64,000 bases of DNA. It comes from CATQHB01 sp965262595 (GTDB lineage Bacteria; Chloroflexota; Dehalococcoidia; Lucifugimonadales; UBA3495). Made by a program: the position numbers and the translations under genes. Positions 9,692-18,946 of the stretch are shown in pieces. The DNA lies in assembly GCA_965262595.1 (NCBI GenBank), contig OZ253548.1, positions 3,162,001 to 3,226,000 on the forward strand. The letters are read 5' to 3'. The notes beneath the pieces were generated by a model. It saw nothing but the letters and a program-made list of their open reading frames with translations. It did not search any database and was not told the origin of the DNA. The stretch's first letter is position 1; each line of letters opens with the position of its first letter.

Positions 9692-12274
9692 TCATAGCCT
9701 CGGGTCAACCGGCTCGCTTTCAAGAGCCAGCACTGCAAAGGCGCACTGATGCACTCGGTAGAGGGGCTCCCGCTCGACAAACCGTTGCAGCCCCTCTATT
9801 CCCAGGGCGAACTCCCGCAGCGCCAACGACCTTTTGGCCGACAGCCCCCGGTTCCTCAGACGCTCGATGTTTTCCGGGAGGGTGTATTCCGGTCCGTAGA
9901 TGATGCGAAGGTACTCGGGGCCGCGGCACTTCATGGCGGGTTGCACGAGACCTCGTTTGCCATTGGCGACAAAGGCCATCGGCTTCACCACCATGCCTTC
10001 TCCGCCCTGGCTGGTGAGTTCGTCCCACCATTGAGTAGCCTCAATTTCGTCCGAGGCATCTGAGGCATTCAGGTCCACCACGATATGCTTGGTAAGCTGA
10101 AAGAGCGCGGGGTCGGCTTGACACAGGCGTGAGGCTACTTTCATGTGCCACAGGTGGTCCTCGTCGGTGCGCACCCGGCCCTCGCTCGCCAGCAGATGGA
10201 ATGGGGCAAGGCGGATGTCGGCGAGGGACGTTACCGGCCAGCAGTACCGGGCGTAGGAGTCGCTGTAGAGTTGCGCCAAGCGTAGCCGCTCTTCGACCCT
10301 CAGCAGGGTCTCACCGGCGTCGATGCCGCGCGCTGCGGTCTGCTGAAGGAGCTCTTTCTGGGCTGTTAGAGTGACCTGCGCTGCCATACCGACCGCCGCG
10401 TACTGCTCCCGAAGCAGCTCCTGCGCTTTTACTGACCAGGGCATCAGCTCACAGTCCAACACTACCCAGTCAGTCTCCAACTCCTCCCAGAGTCCGGCGT
10501 CGGTTATCGCCCCACGGACCCGCTCCATAAACTGAGCTTCCAGGGGGCCGTCTTCAAAAAATCTTCGTCCCGTCCGGGTGTAGCAGGCGCCTAAATCTTC
10601 CCCGGCGATGCCGAACCTGCGCTCAATGACTGAGGCATCCCGTCCCACCACCACGATGGCCCGCGACCCCATGTGTTTCTCTTCGCAGATTACCCTGGAC
10701 ACGCCGCCGTTGCGGAAGTAGCTAAACACTTCTGACGGATGTTCCAGCAGGTCGGGACGTTTGGACGTGTCACACGGAGAAATCGTTGGCGGAAGGTACA
10801 CCAGCCAGCGGGGGTCCAGGGCGAAACGGCTCATCACCTCCAGCGCCGCCGCCGCGTTTTCCTCCCGCACCGTAATATTGCCTCGCAGCCGCGTCGCCAC
10901 GATTCGCTTCCCCATCACATCGTCAATGTCAAGGAAATTCCCCTCACGGGCTGGGGCGGACAAGGAGGGTCCTTCCGGCTGGTCGGGATCAACGAGCGGT
11001 TTCGCCGGCTCGTAATAGACTCGGGCCGCTGGGACTGACACCAACTCATTCTCCGGGTACCTGAGGGCGGTCAGCTTACCCCCAAAGACACAGCCGGTAT
11101 CGACATTGATCGTACGGTTGAGCCAGGCAGGCTCCACCACCGGAGTATGGCCATAGACCACCATGGCCCGCCCCCGATAGCTGGCGGCCCAGTTGGAACG
11201 CACCGGCAGACCCCACTCGTCCGTTTCCCCGGTGGTCTCGCCGTAGAGGCAGAAGTCCCGGACCCGGGCGGAAGCACGACCCTGGTATTCCTCTTTCATA
11301 CCTGCGTGGGCCACTACCAGTTCCCCGCCGTCAAGGACATAGTGGCTGATTAGCCCATCCAGGAAGGTCGTTGCCTGCTGCTGGAATTGCGGAGGCTCCA
11401 TTTCCAGCTGCGCCAGGGATTCTTCCAGTCCGTGGGAAATTTGCACGTTCCGGCCCCGAAGCTTACGGAGCAGCTTGGACTCGTGGTTTCCCGCAACGCA
11501 CAACGCCGCGCCATCCGCCACCATGGTCATGACCAGCTTGATCACTTTGGCGACGCCCGGACCGCGGTCAACCAGGTCTCCGACAAAGACGGCCTTGCGC
11601 CCCTGCCGGTGGGTGACTGAAAGGCCGGTTTCCTCAAGTGGGCCGGCGCGGGTTGTAAATTCGTACCCCAGCCGCTCCAGAAGAACAACGAGCTCGTCGT
11701 AGCACCCGTGAACGTCCCCGATGATGTCAAAGGGCCCGCGCTCGTGCTGAAGGTTGGTCCACATAGGAACGCGTTCGATGGTGACCGCATCCACCTCTTC
11801 AGGCGAGTCGAGCACAAACACGGAACGGAAACCCTCGCGTTTCAGCCCGCGGAGCGACCGTCTGAGCTGTTCCGCCTGTTGCCGCACAACCCTCCGACCG
11901 AAGGGACGGTCGGGACGTCCATAGTTGCGGGCCGCGCACACCGCCTCCGGTATATTCAGCACTATAGCCACCGGCAGACAGTCGTGCTCCCGGGCGAGTT
12001 CAACCAAAGACTTGCGCGCCTGTGTCTGTACGCTGGTTGCATCGATGACGGTCAGGCGCCCAGCCCGCAGCCGTGTCGCCGCAATGAAGTTGAGCAATGC
12101 AAAGGCATCGGGCGTTGCCGCCTGATCGGTGGCGTCATCCGCCACCATTCCTCGGCAAGCGTCGGAAGACACTACTTCGGTGGGCTGGAAGTGTTTGGCG
12201 GCGAAGGAGGACTTCCCCGACCCGGTCGGGCCGATTAGCGCCACGAGAGATAGCTCGGGAATGGTGATTTTCAT
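9692..12274 (-). CDS. pnkp: Polynucleotide kinase-phosphatase-ligase (bacterial Pnkp)
   Basis: 860 residues with the three-module layout of the bacterial RNA-repair enzyme. Residues 1-170 are the 5' kinase with P-loop GPTGSGKS (15-22). The calcineurin-type 2',3'-phosphatase begins at GDVHG (186-190) and includes GDLVDRG, AGNHES and VYGHTP. The C-terminal adenylyltransferase/ligase has EEKHMGSR near residue 533, with the Lys as AMP acceptor. Together they heal and rejoin RNA cut to leave 2',3'-cyclic phosphate and 5'-OH ends. The start at 12274 overlaps the hen1 stop as ATGA, so translation is coupled and the long upstream extension is not used. In known systems Pnkp acts with Hen1, which protects the repaired end. 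Confidence 0.95.
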   Translation of the reverse strand: MKITIPELSLVALIGPTGSGKSSFAAKHFQPTEVVSSDACRGMVADDATDQAATPDAFALLNFIAATRLRAGRLTVIDATSVQTQARKSLVELAREHDCLPVAIVLNIPEAVCAARNYGRPDRPFGRRVVRQQAEQLRRSLRGLKREGFRSVFVLDSPEEVDAVTIERVPMWTNLQHERGPFDIIGDVHGCYDELVVLLERLGYEFTTRAGPLEETGLSVTHRQGRKAVFVGDLVDRGPGVAKVIKLVMTMVADGAALCVAGNHESKLLRKLRGRNVQISHGLEESLAQLEMEPPQFQQQATTFLDGLISHYVLDGGELVVAHAGMKEEYQGRASARVRDFCLYGETTGETDEWGLPVRSNWAASYRGRAMVVYGHTPVVEPAWLNRTINVDTGCVFGGKLTALRYPENELVSVPAARVYYEPAKPLVDPDQPEGPSLSAPAREGNFLDIDDVMGKRIVATRLRGNITVREENAAAALEVMSRFALDPRWLVYLPPTISPCDTSKRPDLLEHPSEVFSYFRNGGVSRVICEEKHMGSRAIVVVGRDASVIERRFGIAGEDLGACYTRTGRRFFEDGPLEAQFMERVRGAITDAGLWEELETDWVVLDCELMPWSVKAQELLREQYAAVGMAAQVTLTAQKELLQQTAARGIDAGETLLRVEERLRLAQLYSDSYARYCWPVTSLADIRLAPFHLLASEGRVRTDEDHLWHMKVASRLCQADPALFQLTKHIVVDLNASDASDEIEATQWWDELTSQGGEGMVVKPMAFVANGKRGLVQPAMKCRGPEYLRIIYGPEYTLPENIERLRNRGLSAKRSLALREFALGIEGLQRFVEREPLYRVHQCAFAVLALESEPVDPRL

Positions 12275-13671
12275 TGGGTGAAGACGCCCATCTGGGTCGG
12301 CGCTCCGTATTCGTCGTGCTGTGTACCAATGTCCTGGAAGCGCACTTCGTACTTGCGGCGGGCCGCGACTTGGCGCGACCAATCCTGAAATTGCACCCGG
12401 GTCCATTCAAAACGGTGGTCCCTATGCCGGAAGGAGCCGGCGGGCAACCCTTGAAAGAGGGTGTTGTACTCTGCATTGGGCGTCGTGATAAGCACCGCAC
12501 CCGGCTTGGCAGCGCCGAACACTGCCTCCTCAAAGGCGTCAAGCCTGGGGGTGTCGATGTGCTCGATGACTTCCATGGCTACCGCCGCGTCATAACCGGC
12601 CAGCCGTTTGTCCCGGTAGGTGAGCGACCCGTGCAACAGGGTGATGCGTTCCCGCTGCTGATTGGGCAGGGTATCCAGGTGCAGACGCCGGCTCGCCACC
12701 TCCAACGCCCGGTGCGAGACCTCCAGGCCGGTTACTGACTGAATGGCAGGTTCTTTGACCAGCTCGGTAATCAGCCTTCCTTCACCACAACCCAGGTCCA
12801 GCACCCGGGTTGCGCCAATCGCGCGGAGCGTTTCCACCACCGCCTGGAGCCGCTGCTCCCCCAATCGAAGGGGGGCTTCAAGTTGCTCCTCTTCTTGTTC
12901 GTGACGCGCCGCGGTGATACTTGGGTCAGCCTGACCGGCGTCAAGCAGTTGGGCCAGCGCCTGCCGCATCAGGTCCCGCTGGTGTTTCAGGTAGCGACTG
13001 GAGATGAGGTCCCGCTTCGGATGGCGGTCCAACCAACCCTCTCCGAAGCGCAGCAGCTTGTCTACCTCGTCGTCTCCGACCCAGTAGTGTTTATCATCGT
13101 CCAGCACCGGCAAAAGGACATACAAATGCACGAGCAGGTCCCTAAGACGAGTTTCAGACTTGAGGCCCACGGTGAAGTAGGGGCTTTCACCCCATTCCGG
13201 AAAGCGCTCGTCCAGCGGGTGTCCCTGGATCTCGACGGTATAACCCAGCGGCTCGAACAGGTCGCGGATGAGTTCCGCCCCTTCCCGGCAGGGTACTACT
13301 GAGATACTGGCCTCAAAGGGGATGGCCCGCTCCACCAACTCCGGACGCTCGGCGCTGTTGCCGGCGAGAGCGCTGCGGAAGACGGTAGCAATCGCCACGC
13401 TCAAATGGGAAGAGGCGACGTAGGGGCGGTCATTCACGTATTGCTCAAGCCAACCGCTGGCGCTGGACGCGCCTCGCTTTGGACGCACCAGGCTAATGGG
13501 GTCTATGTCCAGGAGAAGGGCAACGGTGCAACGGTCGCTCGCTGCTTCGGGGTAGAACACATTGGCCCGCCCGAAAGGGAGCGTGAACGACTGAAATCGG
13601 CTGGGGTTTTTGTGCACCAGGAACCCCAGGTCGGTGGCGGGCTTATGCGTTGTGGAAATAGTGAGCAGCAC
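12271..13671 (-). CDS. hen1: 3'-terminal RNA ribose 2'-O-methyltransferase Hen1
   Basis: 466 residues from a GTG at 13671, chosen because the family begins LLTITTTHxPATDLGxLLHKNP and here LLTISTTHKPATDLGFLVHK follows that GTG. The N-terminal part (about 1-250) is the bacterial Hen1 module that activates Pnkp ligation. The C-terminal methyltransferase has the SAM loop VLDLGCGEGRL (about 290) and the metal-binding EVIEH (about 364) plus the downstream His pair in FRHRDHRFEW. It methylates the 2'-O at the break so the repaired RNA resists re-cleavage. It overlaps pnkp by four bases, forming the classical two-gene RNA-repair operon. Confidence 0.94.
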   Translation of the reverse strand: MLLTISTTHKPATDLGFLVHKNPSRFQSFTLPFGRANVFYPEAASDRCTVALLLDIDPISLVRPKRGASSASGWLEQYVNDRPYVASSHLSVAIATVFRSALAGNSAERPELVERAIPFEASISVVPCREGAELIRDLFEPLGYTVEIQGHPLDERFPEWGESPYFTVGLKSETRLRDLLVHLYVLLPVLDDDKHYWVGDDEVDKLLRFGEGWLDRHPKRDLISSRYLKHQRDLMRQALAQLLDAGQADPSITAARHEQEEEQLEAPLRLGEQRLQAVVETLRAIGATRVLDLGCGEGRLITELVKEPAIQSVTGLEVSHRALEVASRRLHLDTLPNQQRERITLLHGSLTYRDKRLAGYDAAVAMEVIEHIDTPRLDAFEEAVFGAAKPGAVLITTPNAEYNTLFQGLPAGSFRHRDHRFEWTRVQFQDWSRQVAARRKYEVRFQDIGTQHDEYGAPTQMGVFTQ

Positions 13672-14204
13672 AAAGTCAATGCTAGGATATCCGGAGCCAA
13701 ATTGCAAGACAAATGCAACTTCAGACGGGAACGAAAGCCGCCACCGGAGCGCCAATAGGCCGGGGGCGATTAGCACGCCAGCGGTGAGCATCACTACGGC
13801 AAGGTCAACCGAATAGGCTTGGTCTCGAAGCGGGAGAACCGGCGCACTCGGGGGCCAAAAGCCGCTACACGATCTAACCAGGAATCATTTTAAATGAAGC
13901 TTTCTCCTGGCAAGATGTGTGGTCAAGAAGGGGGCTCAGGCCTGGGATGGGGGGACGGGTCCGGCCCTAGCAGCGACTATCGTGCTACAAATCCGGCCAA
14001 TGGTCGGGTCATAGAGTCCGGCGCCGGACTCAACCTCCGGGGTTGGGCGCCGGCCGGCAGTAGCCGAACCGGGAGTCGCGGTATAGCCCGATTGGAATCG
14101 GGCAATCACCGGCTTCCGGGCTACCAATTGCGGCGCAATGTGGCAGGTACAGAAGTCCCTAAGCCTCCGGAATCGGCCTTCCGATTAAGTGAGACTGGTT
14201 GACT
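13672..14204. other. Intergenic stretch, nothing recognised
   Basis: Upstream of hen1 on its strand, so it should contain the hen1-pnkp promoter, but no clear -35/-10 pair was identified. No supported gene on either strand. Confidence 0.4.
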
Positions 14205-14365
14205 AAGAAACCTCTGAATGAGTCCGTGACTTGGTTGTTTATCCCTACCCGTCGTTCCTGCGAAGGCAGGAACCTAAGGAACCTCTGAATAAGTCCGTGA
14301 CCTGGGTGTTTATCCCTACCCGTCGTTCCTGCGAAGGCAGGAACCTCGGTCCACAGCGGTTTAGG
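14205..14365. repeat. Two tandem half-copies of the CTCTGAATAAGTC MITE
   Basis: Half-elements at 14205-14274 and 14275-14365 each start with (AA)CCTCTGAAT(A/G)AGTCCGTGAC and contain the hairpin CGTTCCTGCGAAGGCAGGAAC. Full copies elsewhere in the window are about 154 bp with inverted ends. The second half stops exactly where the mini-IS30 begins, so IS30 insertion probably removed or displaced the rest. Confidence 0.75.
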
Positions 14366-14973
14366 TTCCCTAAGTTCACAAACGAAGTTCAACACTTGGT
14401 TAAGGTGTTGCCATGGGAAACAAATATCAACAACTCACCATTGAAGAACGATGTGAAATTTCCCGACTACGTACCGCGGACACTCACAGCGCCAAATCGC
14501 GGCAAGTCTGGATCGCGCGCCATCGACGGTTGCTCGAGAGTTGATGCGCAACTCCTCAACCTCCACGAACGCCACTCCCGTCTGCTCATCGCCCGGCGCG
14601 CCCCAGGCAAGGCCGCTGACCCCATCGTCCAGGCAATGGCTTCCATCCTGGCTCCCTCCCACCCCAGTGGCGCCGGAGTGTCACCTTCGACAACGGCACC
14701 GAGTTCGCCCGGCATCACCAACTCCATGCCTTGGGTATCCAGACCTTCTTCTGCGATGTCCGCTCCCCCTGGCAGAAAGGGGGGGTGGAGAACGCCATCG
14801 GCAGAATGCGCCGCTTCCTGCCCCGCAAGACCGACCTGGCCACCCTGACCCAGGAGCGCTTTTGCCAACTGGTCCAAGCCTACAACAATACCCCGCGCAA
14901 GTGCCTGGGGTATAATACCCCTGCTGAAGTTTTCTCCAACCAAATGTTGCACTTCGTTTGTGAACTTAGGGAA
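14366..14973 (+). mobile_element. Internally deleted IS30-family element
   Basis: The left end TTCCCTAAGTTCACAAACGA (14366 onward) and the right end (complement, finishing at 14973) form an inverted repeat of over 30 bp with only two or three mismatches. The interior retains an IS30 N-terminus (MGNKYQQLTIEERCEISRLR at 14412) and, in other frames, the catalytic end (TEFARHHQLHALGIQTFFCD, WQKGGVENAIGRMRRFLPRK, YNNTPRKCLGYNTPAEVF). The 608-bp length against about 1 kb for the family shows internal loss. Confidence 0.85.
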
Positions 14974-15217
14974 TGTACTCAGACACCTGGATGTAAACGG
15001 GATCATCCTCCAGTGTTCGACTTTCCTCTTCACGAATCTTTTCGACCAACTTCTGTTGTTTCTCCAGCGACTCAGTGGCAGCAAGTTTCTGGAACAACAA
15101 ATCACTGGCATCAAGAACCTGCTTCGTACTGGCAGCGATGGGCAAGCGCTCATAGAAGTCGCTCATTAGCTTGTAGGAATCAGTCCCGTAAATATTGCCG
15201 TAGTCCTGGCCAGACAA
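14974..15217 (-). pseudogene. Unrecognised gene fragment next to IS30
   Basis: Minus-strand reading frame from a TTG at 15217 (SGQDYGNIYGTDSYKLMSDFYERL...) that is charged and helix-prone in composition. It runs straight into the IS30 right end, where it stops. A TAG lies two codons before the TTG. It is most likely the middle of a gene cut by the IS. No family recognised and it could be spurious. Confidence 0.3.
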
Positions 15218-15414
15218 TCCCTACGCGAACGGTCGAATTGCGTACACTTGGCGAATGATAACCGCATAAAAATAATGACATTGAATACGTGCAGTTCGGA
15301 AACCAGACCAAACCATGGAAAGATTCACAAGTGTCCCGGGCGGACATCCCGTGCAAACAAGTCGTCGGAGAGAATGACGTTATTTGCCTGGAGAGCAACG
15401 ACCGGACACAGGTC

Positions 15415-15965
15415 ACCAATGGAATCTACCGTTGTTCTCCACGACACGACAAAGCTTCTGCCGGGGCTGCTTGGTATCGAATTCGCGGTCGGCTGCCCCT
15501 GTCTTGATAAGACGATAGTAGATGTTGATCCGCCCTGAAGAGTCTTGGGATTGCTGTTCTGCCTCTGGAGGCCCTTGCGGTACCATTGCCAGCCGCCCCG
15601 CCGGGTCCGGCACTGGCTACAGGTGAATCAGCGTGGTCTGTATTGACCGATGGCCCAGCCACCAGCTCACGTAATTGATGGGTACACCGTGCAAAAGCAG
15701 GTGCCTGGCTTAGGAATGCCGAAAGGTATGCGTTCCGCGTGATGGCCCGCCTTAGCGCCCCCAGGGCCACTACCCGGGTTGCCGCCTCCTGCACCCACCG
15801 CCAGGCCGTAGAGCGATTGACGCCGATGACTCGGCCCTAGCCCAAGTCGGAGAACTGCAGCACCGCAACCAGGGCGCATAGAAGCTCTGGATGTACCGGA
15901 ACAATCAGGTTGCGGTTGCCCTCGCCCTTGCCCTGACGGACACGCAGGCCGGGGCGATTCGACAA
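15415..15965 (-). pseudogene. Tyrosine recombinase (integrase) pseudogene
   Basis: Reading the minus strand across frames gives a recognisable integrase catalytic domain: LRVRQGKGEGNRNLIVPVHP (about 15950-15890), GRVIGVNRSTAWRWVQEAA (about 15840-15780), then THTFRHS followed by a stop and ARHLLLHGVPINYVSWWLGH (about 15735-15640). The HxxR box (THTFRHS) and the LGH box are present. Two in-frame stops (after HS and after TTLIHL) and at least one frameshift show it is dead. The catalytic Tyr near the end is not identifiable. Confidence 0.75.
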
Positions 15966-16108
15966 TTGGGGGAAAGCAGAAAGCAGAAACGGGGCAGCGA
16001 CTTAGACTGCGGAGGTAGAGTGTCACTCTGGGTCAACCGTGTGGTGAGGGGGCGAGGAGTAAACGGTACCGGGTCAGTGCATCCCAGTGTCGGCGAACAG
16101 AGGGCTTT

Positions 16109-16312
16109 TTGCCAGGGCGTCCTGGGTCGGTGGGGGTAACCGCCCGGGACAACCGGATTTTCTTGAACGGTGTTCTGTGGGTCCTGCGCAGCGGCGCTCA
16201 ATGGAAAGACCTGCCGGCAAAATACGGCAACTGGAAAAGCGTCAACAAACGCATTACCCGCTGGGCCCGGGCTGGGCGGTGGGAGCGGTCTTCCTAGCGC
16301 TGCTGGAGGGCT
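16109..16312 (+). pseudogene. IS5-family transposase N-terminal fragment
   Basis: From a TTG at 16109: PGRPGSVGVTARDNRIFLNG, VLWVLRSGAQWKDLPAKYGN and KSVNKRITRWARAGRWER, the typical N-terminal domain of IS5-group transposases. A frameshift follows RWER, and the next frame supplies LALLEGSDN. The sequence then joins directly to the truncated IS630 copy B at about 16323, so the catalytic domain is absent. Confidence 0.75.
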
Positions 16313-16322
16313 CAGACAACCG

Positions 16323-17302
16323 CCGCGCTTCGGCCGGTTCAAATTCCTCGTACAGCGAGGACGGGTGGTGGGGGTTCAAGTTGTCCATCACCATCACCAG
16401 CACAATCCGGTCCTTGTGCGGGTAGTCCGCGTCCACCGGTTGCTGGACCACCCGGGCCCAATCGGCTTTGGTGCGCCGGTCCGTCACTTCCACCCGGCGC
16501 CACCCTTCCAACGGCGCGAACAACATGAACCGGTTGCTCACCCCGTTGCGCTCGTATTCGTACTCGTAATCGTACTCGTAATCTTCGCTGCCGGCCGCCC
16601 CAGGCCGGGCCGGACGCGGCAGACGGGTCTCCTTCACCGGTTGTTTGCCGGTCTCGTCCAGGCAGACCGGAACTTCCTTGTCCCCGTATTGGCGATGGTA
16701 GACTTCCAGCACGTCTTCCATCGCACAGACAAACGCGGCGCTGCCTCCCGGCGGGAGGCACCAGCACTCTTTCAGCCAGGGCTTGAGTTCGTTTTTTTCA
16801 GCGTTTGACGCACCGTCTCAGGGCTGATGCTCTCCACTATCTCGCATTCGACCAGCCGGTCCGCCAACAATTTCAGCGTCCAACTCGCCCGTCCCGGAGC
16901 ATGCCCTGAGCGGAGCCGAAGGGGCGGTTCTCCGCAGGCCAGGGCAACCAGAGCCTGCCCCGTACTGGATACGGGGTGGGCTTCCCCCTGACCGTCCAAC
17001 CGCTTCTGCCTCCGGTTCAGTTGCTCCTTGCGCCCCAGCGCCGCCTCAATCCCTTCCTCCACGCAGCGGCGGCGCACCCGTTCCACCGTCGAGCAACCAG
17101 TCCGTAGGGCCCGGGCAATCTCTTCGTCCTTCATGGCTCCGTCCCCTTGCCCCTCATCGCTCAGCAGCAAAACTCGGGCGTGGGTCTGCTGGTATGCTGC
17201 CGCCCGCCCCCGGGACACCAGCGCCTTCAATTCCTGTCGCTCCTCAGTGGTCAACTTAACCCGGTATTTCCTGACTGACATCCTCATCACCCCACAACCC
17301 AA
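16323..17302 (-). pseudogene. IS630-family transposase, frameshifted and truncated
   Basis: N-terminal half from 17302: HTH-type region with LLSDEGQGDGAMKDEEIARA and a GCSTVERVRRRCVEEGIE helix-turn-helix. The frame breaks at about 16780, then VPVCLDETGKQP and MDNLNPHHPSSLYEEFEPAE continue to 16323, where the C-terminus is cut. Two short palindromic inserts keep frame: HPVSSTGQA at about 16956-16982 and LRLRSGHA at about 16900-16923. Both lie where relatives read GEA-LVALAC and EPP-GRASW. Confidence 0.8.
16958..16976. repeat. Palindromic insert inside IS630 copy B
   Basis: CCCCGTACTGGATACGGGG has 7-bp perfect arms around a 5-base centre. It is the same kind of unit as at 268-282 in the IS982 remnant. 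It adds nine codons or so (peptide VSSTGQAL) to the transposase without breaking the frame. Confidence 0.6.
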
Positions 17303-17567
17303 TCCTGTTTATCCCATGTTTAGAAGAATACTCCTGCAAGCCGTCATTTCAAAGTAGTTGGACTACTAGAGCCTAAGGCAAGGTGAAATGCGCAGATGGT
17401 GGGGGTCAAACGACGGAGCCGGTCATTCTCCAAGTACGGATGAGAGGGATTCACCGGCGCAACCCAGCTAATCATCATCGCCACTTAAATGTACATCCCA
17501 CCTTGGCTTTAGTTTAGGACTTCAGCTTGATTTGTCGCCTCTTCATAAATTTCCACTAAACTGTCAG

Positions 17568-17738
17568 TCAACCGGCTTCAAAGTAGCTGGCTGAAGACAC
17601 CACCAAGGTCTTCGCGAAGGAAGAGTCCAAGCCCATTCTTAGTGAGTAGTAGTTGGAATCAGAATCGAGAAGCTGGGCAAGTTCCCGGTATTCGTTTACA
17701 AGGTTCGTGATGGGATCTGCTGGCGGGTTTCCTTCCAT
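17568..17738 (-). pseudogene. HEPN-type protein stub downstream of the DUF262 gene
   Basis: ATG at 17738 overlaps the DUF262 stop (TAATG), so it is translationally coupled. The 56 residues resemble the start of the HEPN-type partners often encoded after DUF262 genes (LVNEYRELAQLLDSDSNYYS ... TLVVSSASYFEA). It ends early at a TGA. Shifting frame by one base at that point continues LTDSLVEIYEEATNQAEVLN before another stop. It therefore looks like a frameshifted, shortened remnant. HEPN identity is tentative. Confidence 0.45.
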
Positions 17739-18946
17739 TACCTTTGAGCCAGCGATAGAATCTCACAGGCGCGGGAAAGCCTGGTTTTGACATTGGACAC
17801 ATCAGATGTTCGGCTTTGTGTAGCGGCTCTGAACTTCGGGGCGTCCTTCAGTGTCTTTAAGCTCGTATCGTCAACCCGTCCGGCAATTTCTCGATTCTCA
17901 AAATAGGCCCCACGACACGTTGCGACAAACACTGATTCGAATATCATTGGGCTGAATCTGCCCTGGGCACTATGAAAAGCATCAGGGGGTAAGTCTTTAC
18001 AACTCTCCAGGAATTGGTCCAGTAGCCGTTGCAGATTGACTAGTTCATCCCCTTGAAACGTCCTTGCGTGCTTTGAGAAGTTGTTCAGGAACTTGACCAT
18101 TGACGGCCGGTAGTCGTCGCCATGGATGAGCATAGCAAAGCCGCGGAGCAGTATTTCAACGTCTTTCATGTGGAGGTCAGAGATCGGGGAGCCGACCAAC
18201 TTCCTCCATTTCTTGTCAAGGTTGGTACGGTAAAGCATTTCGTAGAACGCGGAGTCAAACATGCAGCGCCGGATTTCTTGGGGCGTCAAATTAACTTCAC
18301 CTGAATTCAGGCGATTGAAGATCTCGTACATTGCGTCGTCCCCAGACGGGGCTACTTGCCTGACGCGGATGCTCCTTATAGTTCTGAGGTCAAACGCAGA
18401 CTGATGCTCTTCGTCCAAAGTTGAGTAGGTACGCCTATGGAACTTGTTGATTTGACCTGGAATGGTCTCGGGTAGATCTAGTCGGAAGTCCGTAAAGTAC
18501 TCGTCATTTTTGAGATAATCCGCTGGTATATCGCTCTGACCCTGGTGCCTCAATCGGAGTTCAGCTAGTTTGTCCTTACGTGGAAACCGCTCCTTCGCAA
18601 AGTAGTAAATGGACATCAGCCGTTGCTGCCCATCGATTAACAAATCTCTGTTGCGCCCCTGCTCGTAAACAAATATCTGAGGCACCGGAAGGCCGACTAT
18701 AATAGACTCTATCAACCTTGAGGCTCGTTTTATATCCCAGACGTAGTTTCTCTGAAAACCTGGGATAGCGACGACGCCCGAGTCGATGTAGCTTATAAGT
18801 GTCTTGGTGTTGAAATCGTTGGGAGAGGATATCAAGTCATACTGGTAAATAGGGTAGGAATCGTCTGCCTGATCGCTCCCGTCCTCTGCGTCTGGCTGGT
18901 ACCTCTTCTCTTCATCCAGTTCTTCCTCAACGTTGTATGATGCCAT
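17738..18946 (-). CDS. DUF262-domain (GmrS/ParB-like NTPase) protein
   Basis: 402 residues with the DUF262 fold shared by the N-terminal part of GmrSD-type modification-dependent restriction enzymes. Key features are VVAIPGFQRNYVWD (about 57-70), the signature LLIDGQQRLMSI (about 100-111) and IFNRLNSGEVNLTPQEIRRC (about 209-228). DUF262 is linked to nucleotide hydrolysis (DGQQR) and is common in defence islands. The acidic N-terminus (DEEKRYQPDAEDGSDQAD) is low complexity. There is no DUF1524 HNH domain, so nuclease activity would have to come from a partner. The coupled downstream HEPN-like stub is the obvious candidate, now decayed. Confidence 0.85.
   Translation of the reverse strand: MASYNVEEELDEEKRYQPDAEDGSDQADDSYPIYQYDLISSPNDFNTKTLISYIDSGVVAIPGFQRNYVWDIKRASRLIESIIVGLPVPQIFVYEQGRNRDLLIDGQQRLMSIYYFAKERFPRKDKLAELRLRHQGQSDIPADYLKNDEYFTDFRLDLPETIPGQINKFHRRTYSTLDEEHQSAFDLRTIRSIRVRQVAPSGDDAMYEIFNRLNSGEVNLTPQEIRRCMFDSAFYEMLYRTNLDKKWRKLVGSPISDLHMKDVEILLRGFAMLIHGDDYRPSMVKFLNNFSKHARTFQGDELVNLQRLLDQFLESCKDLPPDAFHSAQGRFSPMIFESVFVATCRGAYFENREIAGRVDDTSLKTLKDAPKFRAATQSRTSDVSNVKTRLSRACEILSLAQR

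Larger units (their letters stand above)
16323..17370 (-). mobile_element. IS630-family element, copy B (3' truncated)
   Basis: Opposite orientation to copy A and nearly identical where they overlap. The outer end TGGACTACTAG at 17359-17369 matches the copy A terminus. The inner end is lost at about 16323, inside GAATTTGAACCGGCCGAAGCG, where sequence switches to the IS5 fragment. Confidence 0.8.

Noticed and set aside
14205..14365. Possible CRISPR-type repeats (repeated 70-90 bp units with hairpins)
   Set aside because: Units match dispersed MITE copies with inverted ends elsewhere in the window, not a repeat-spacer array, and there are no cas genes.
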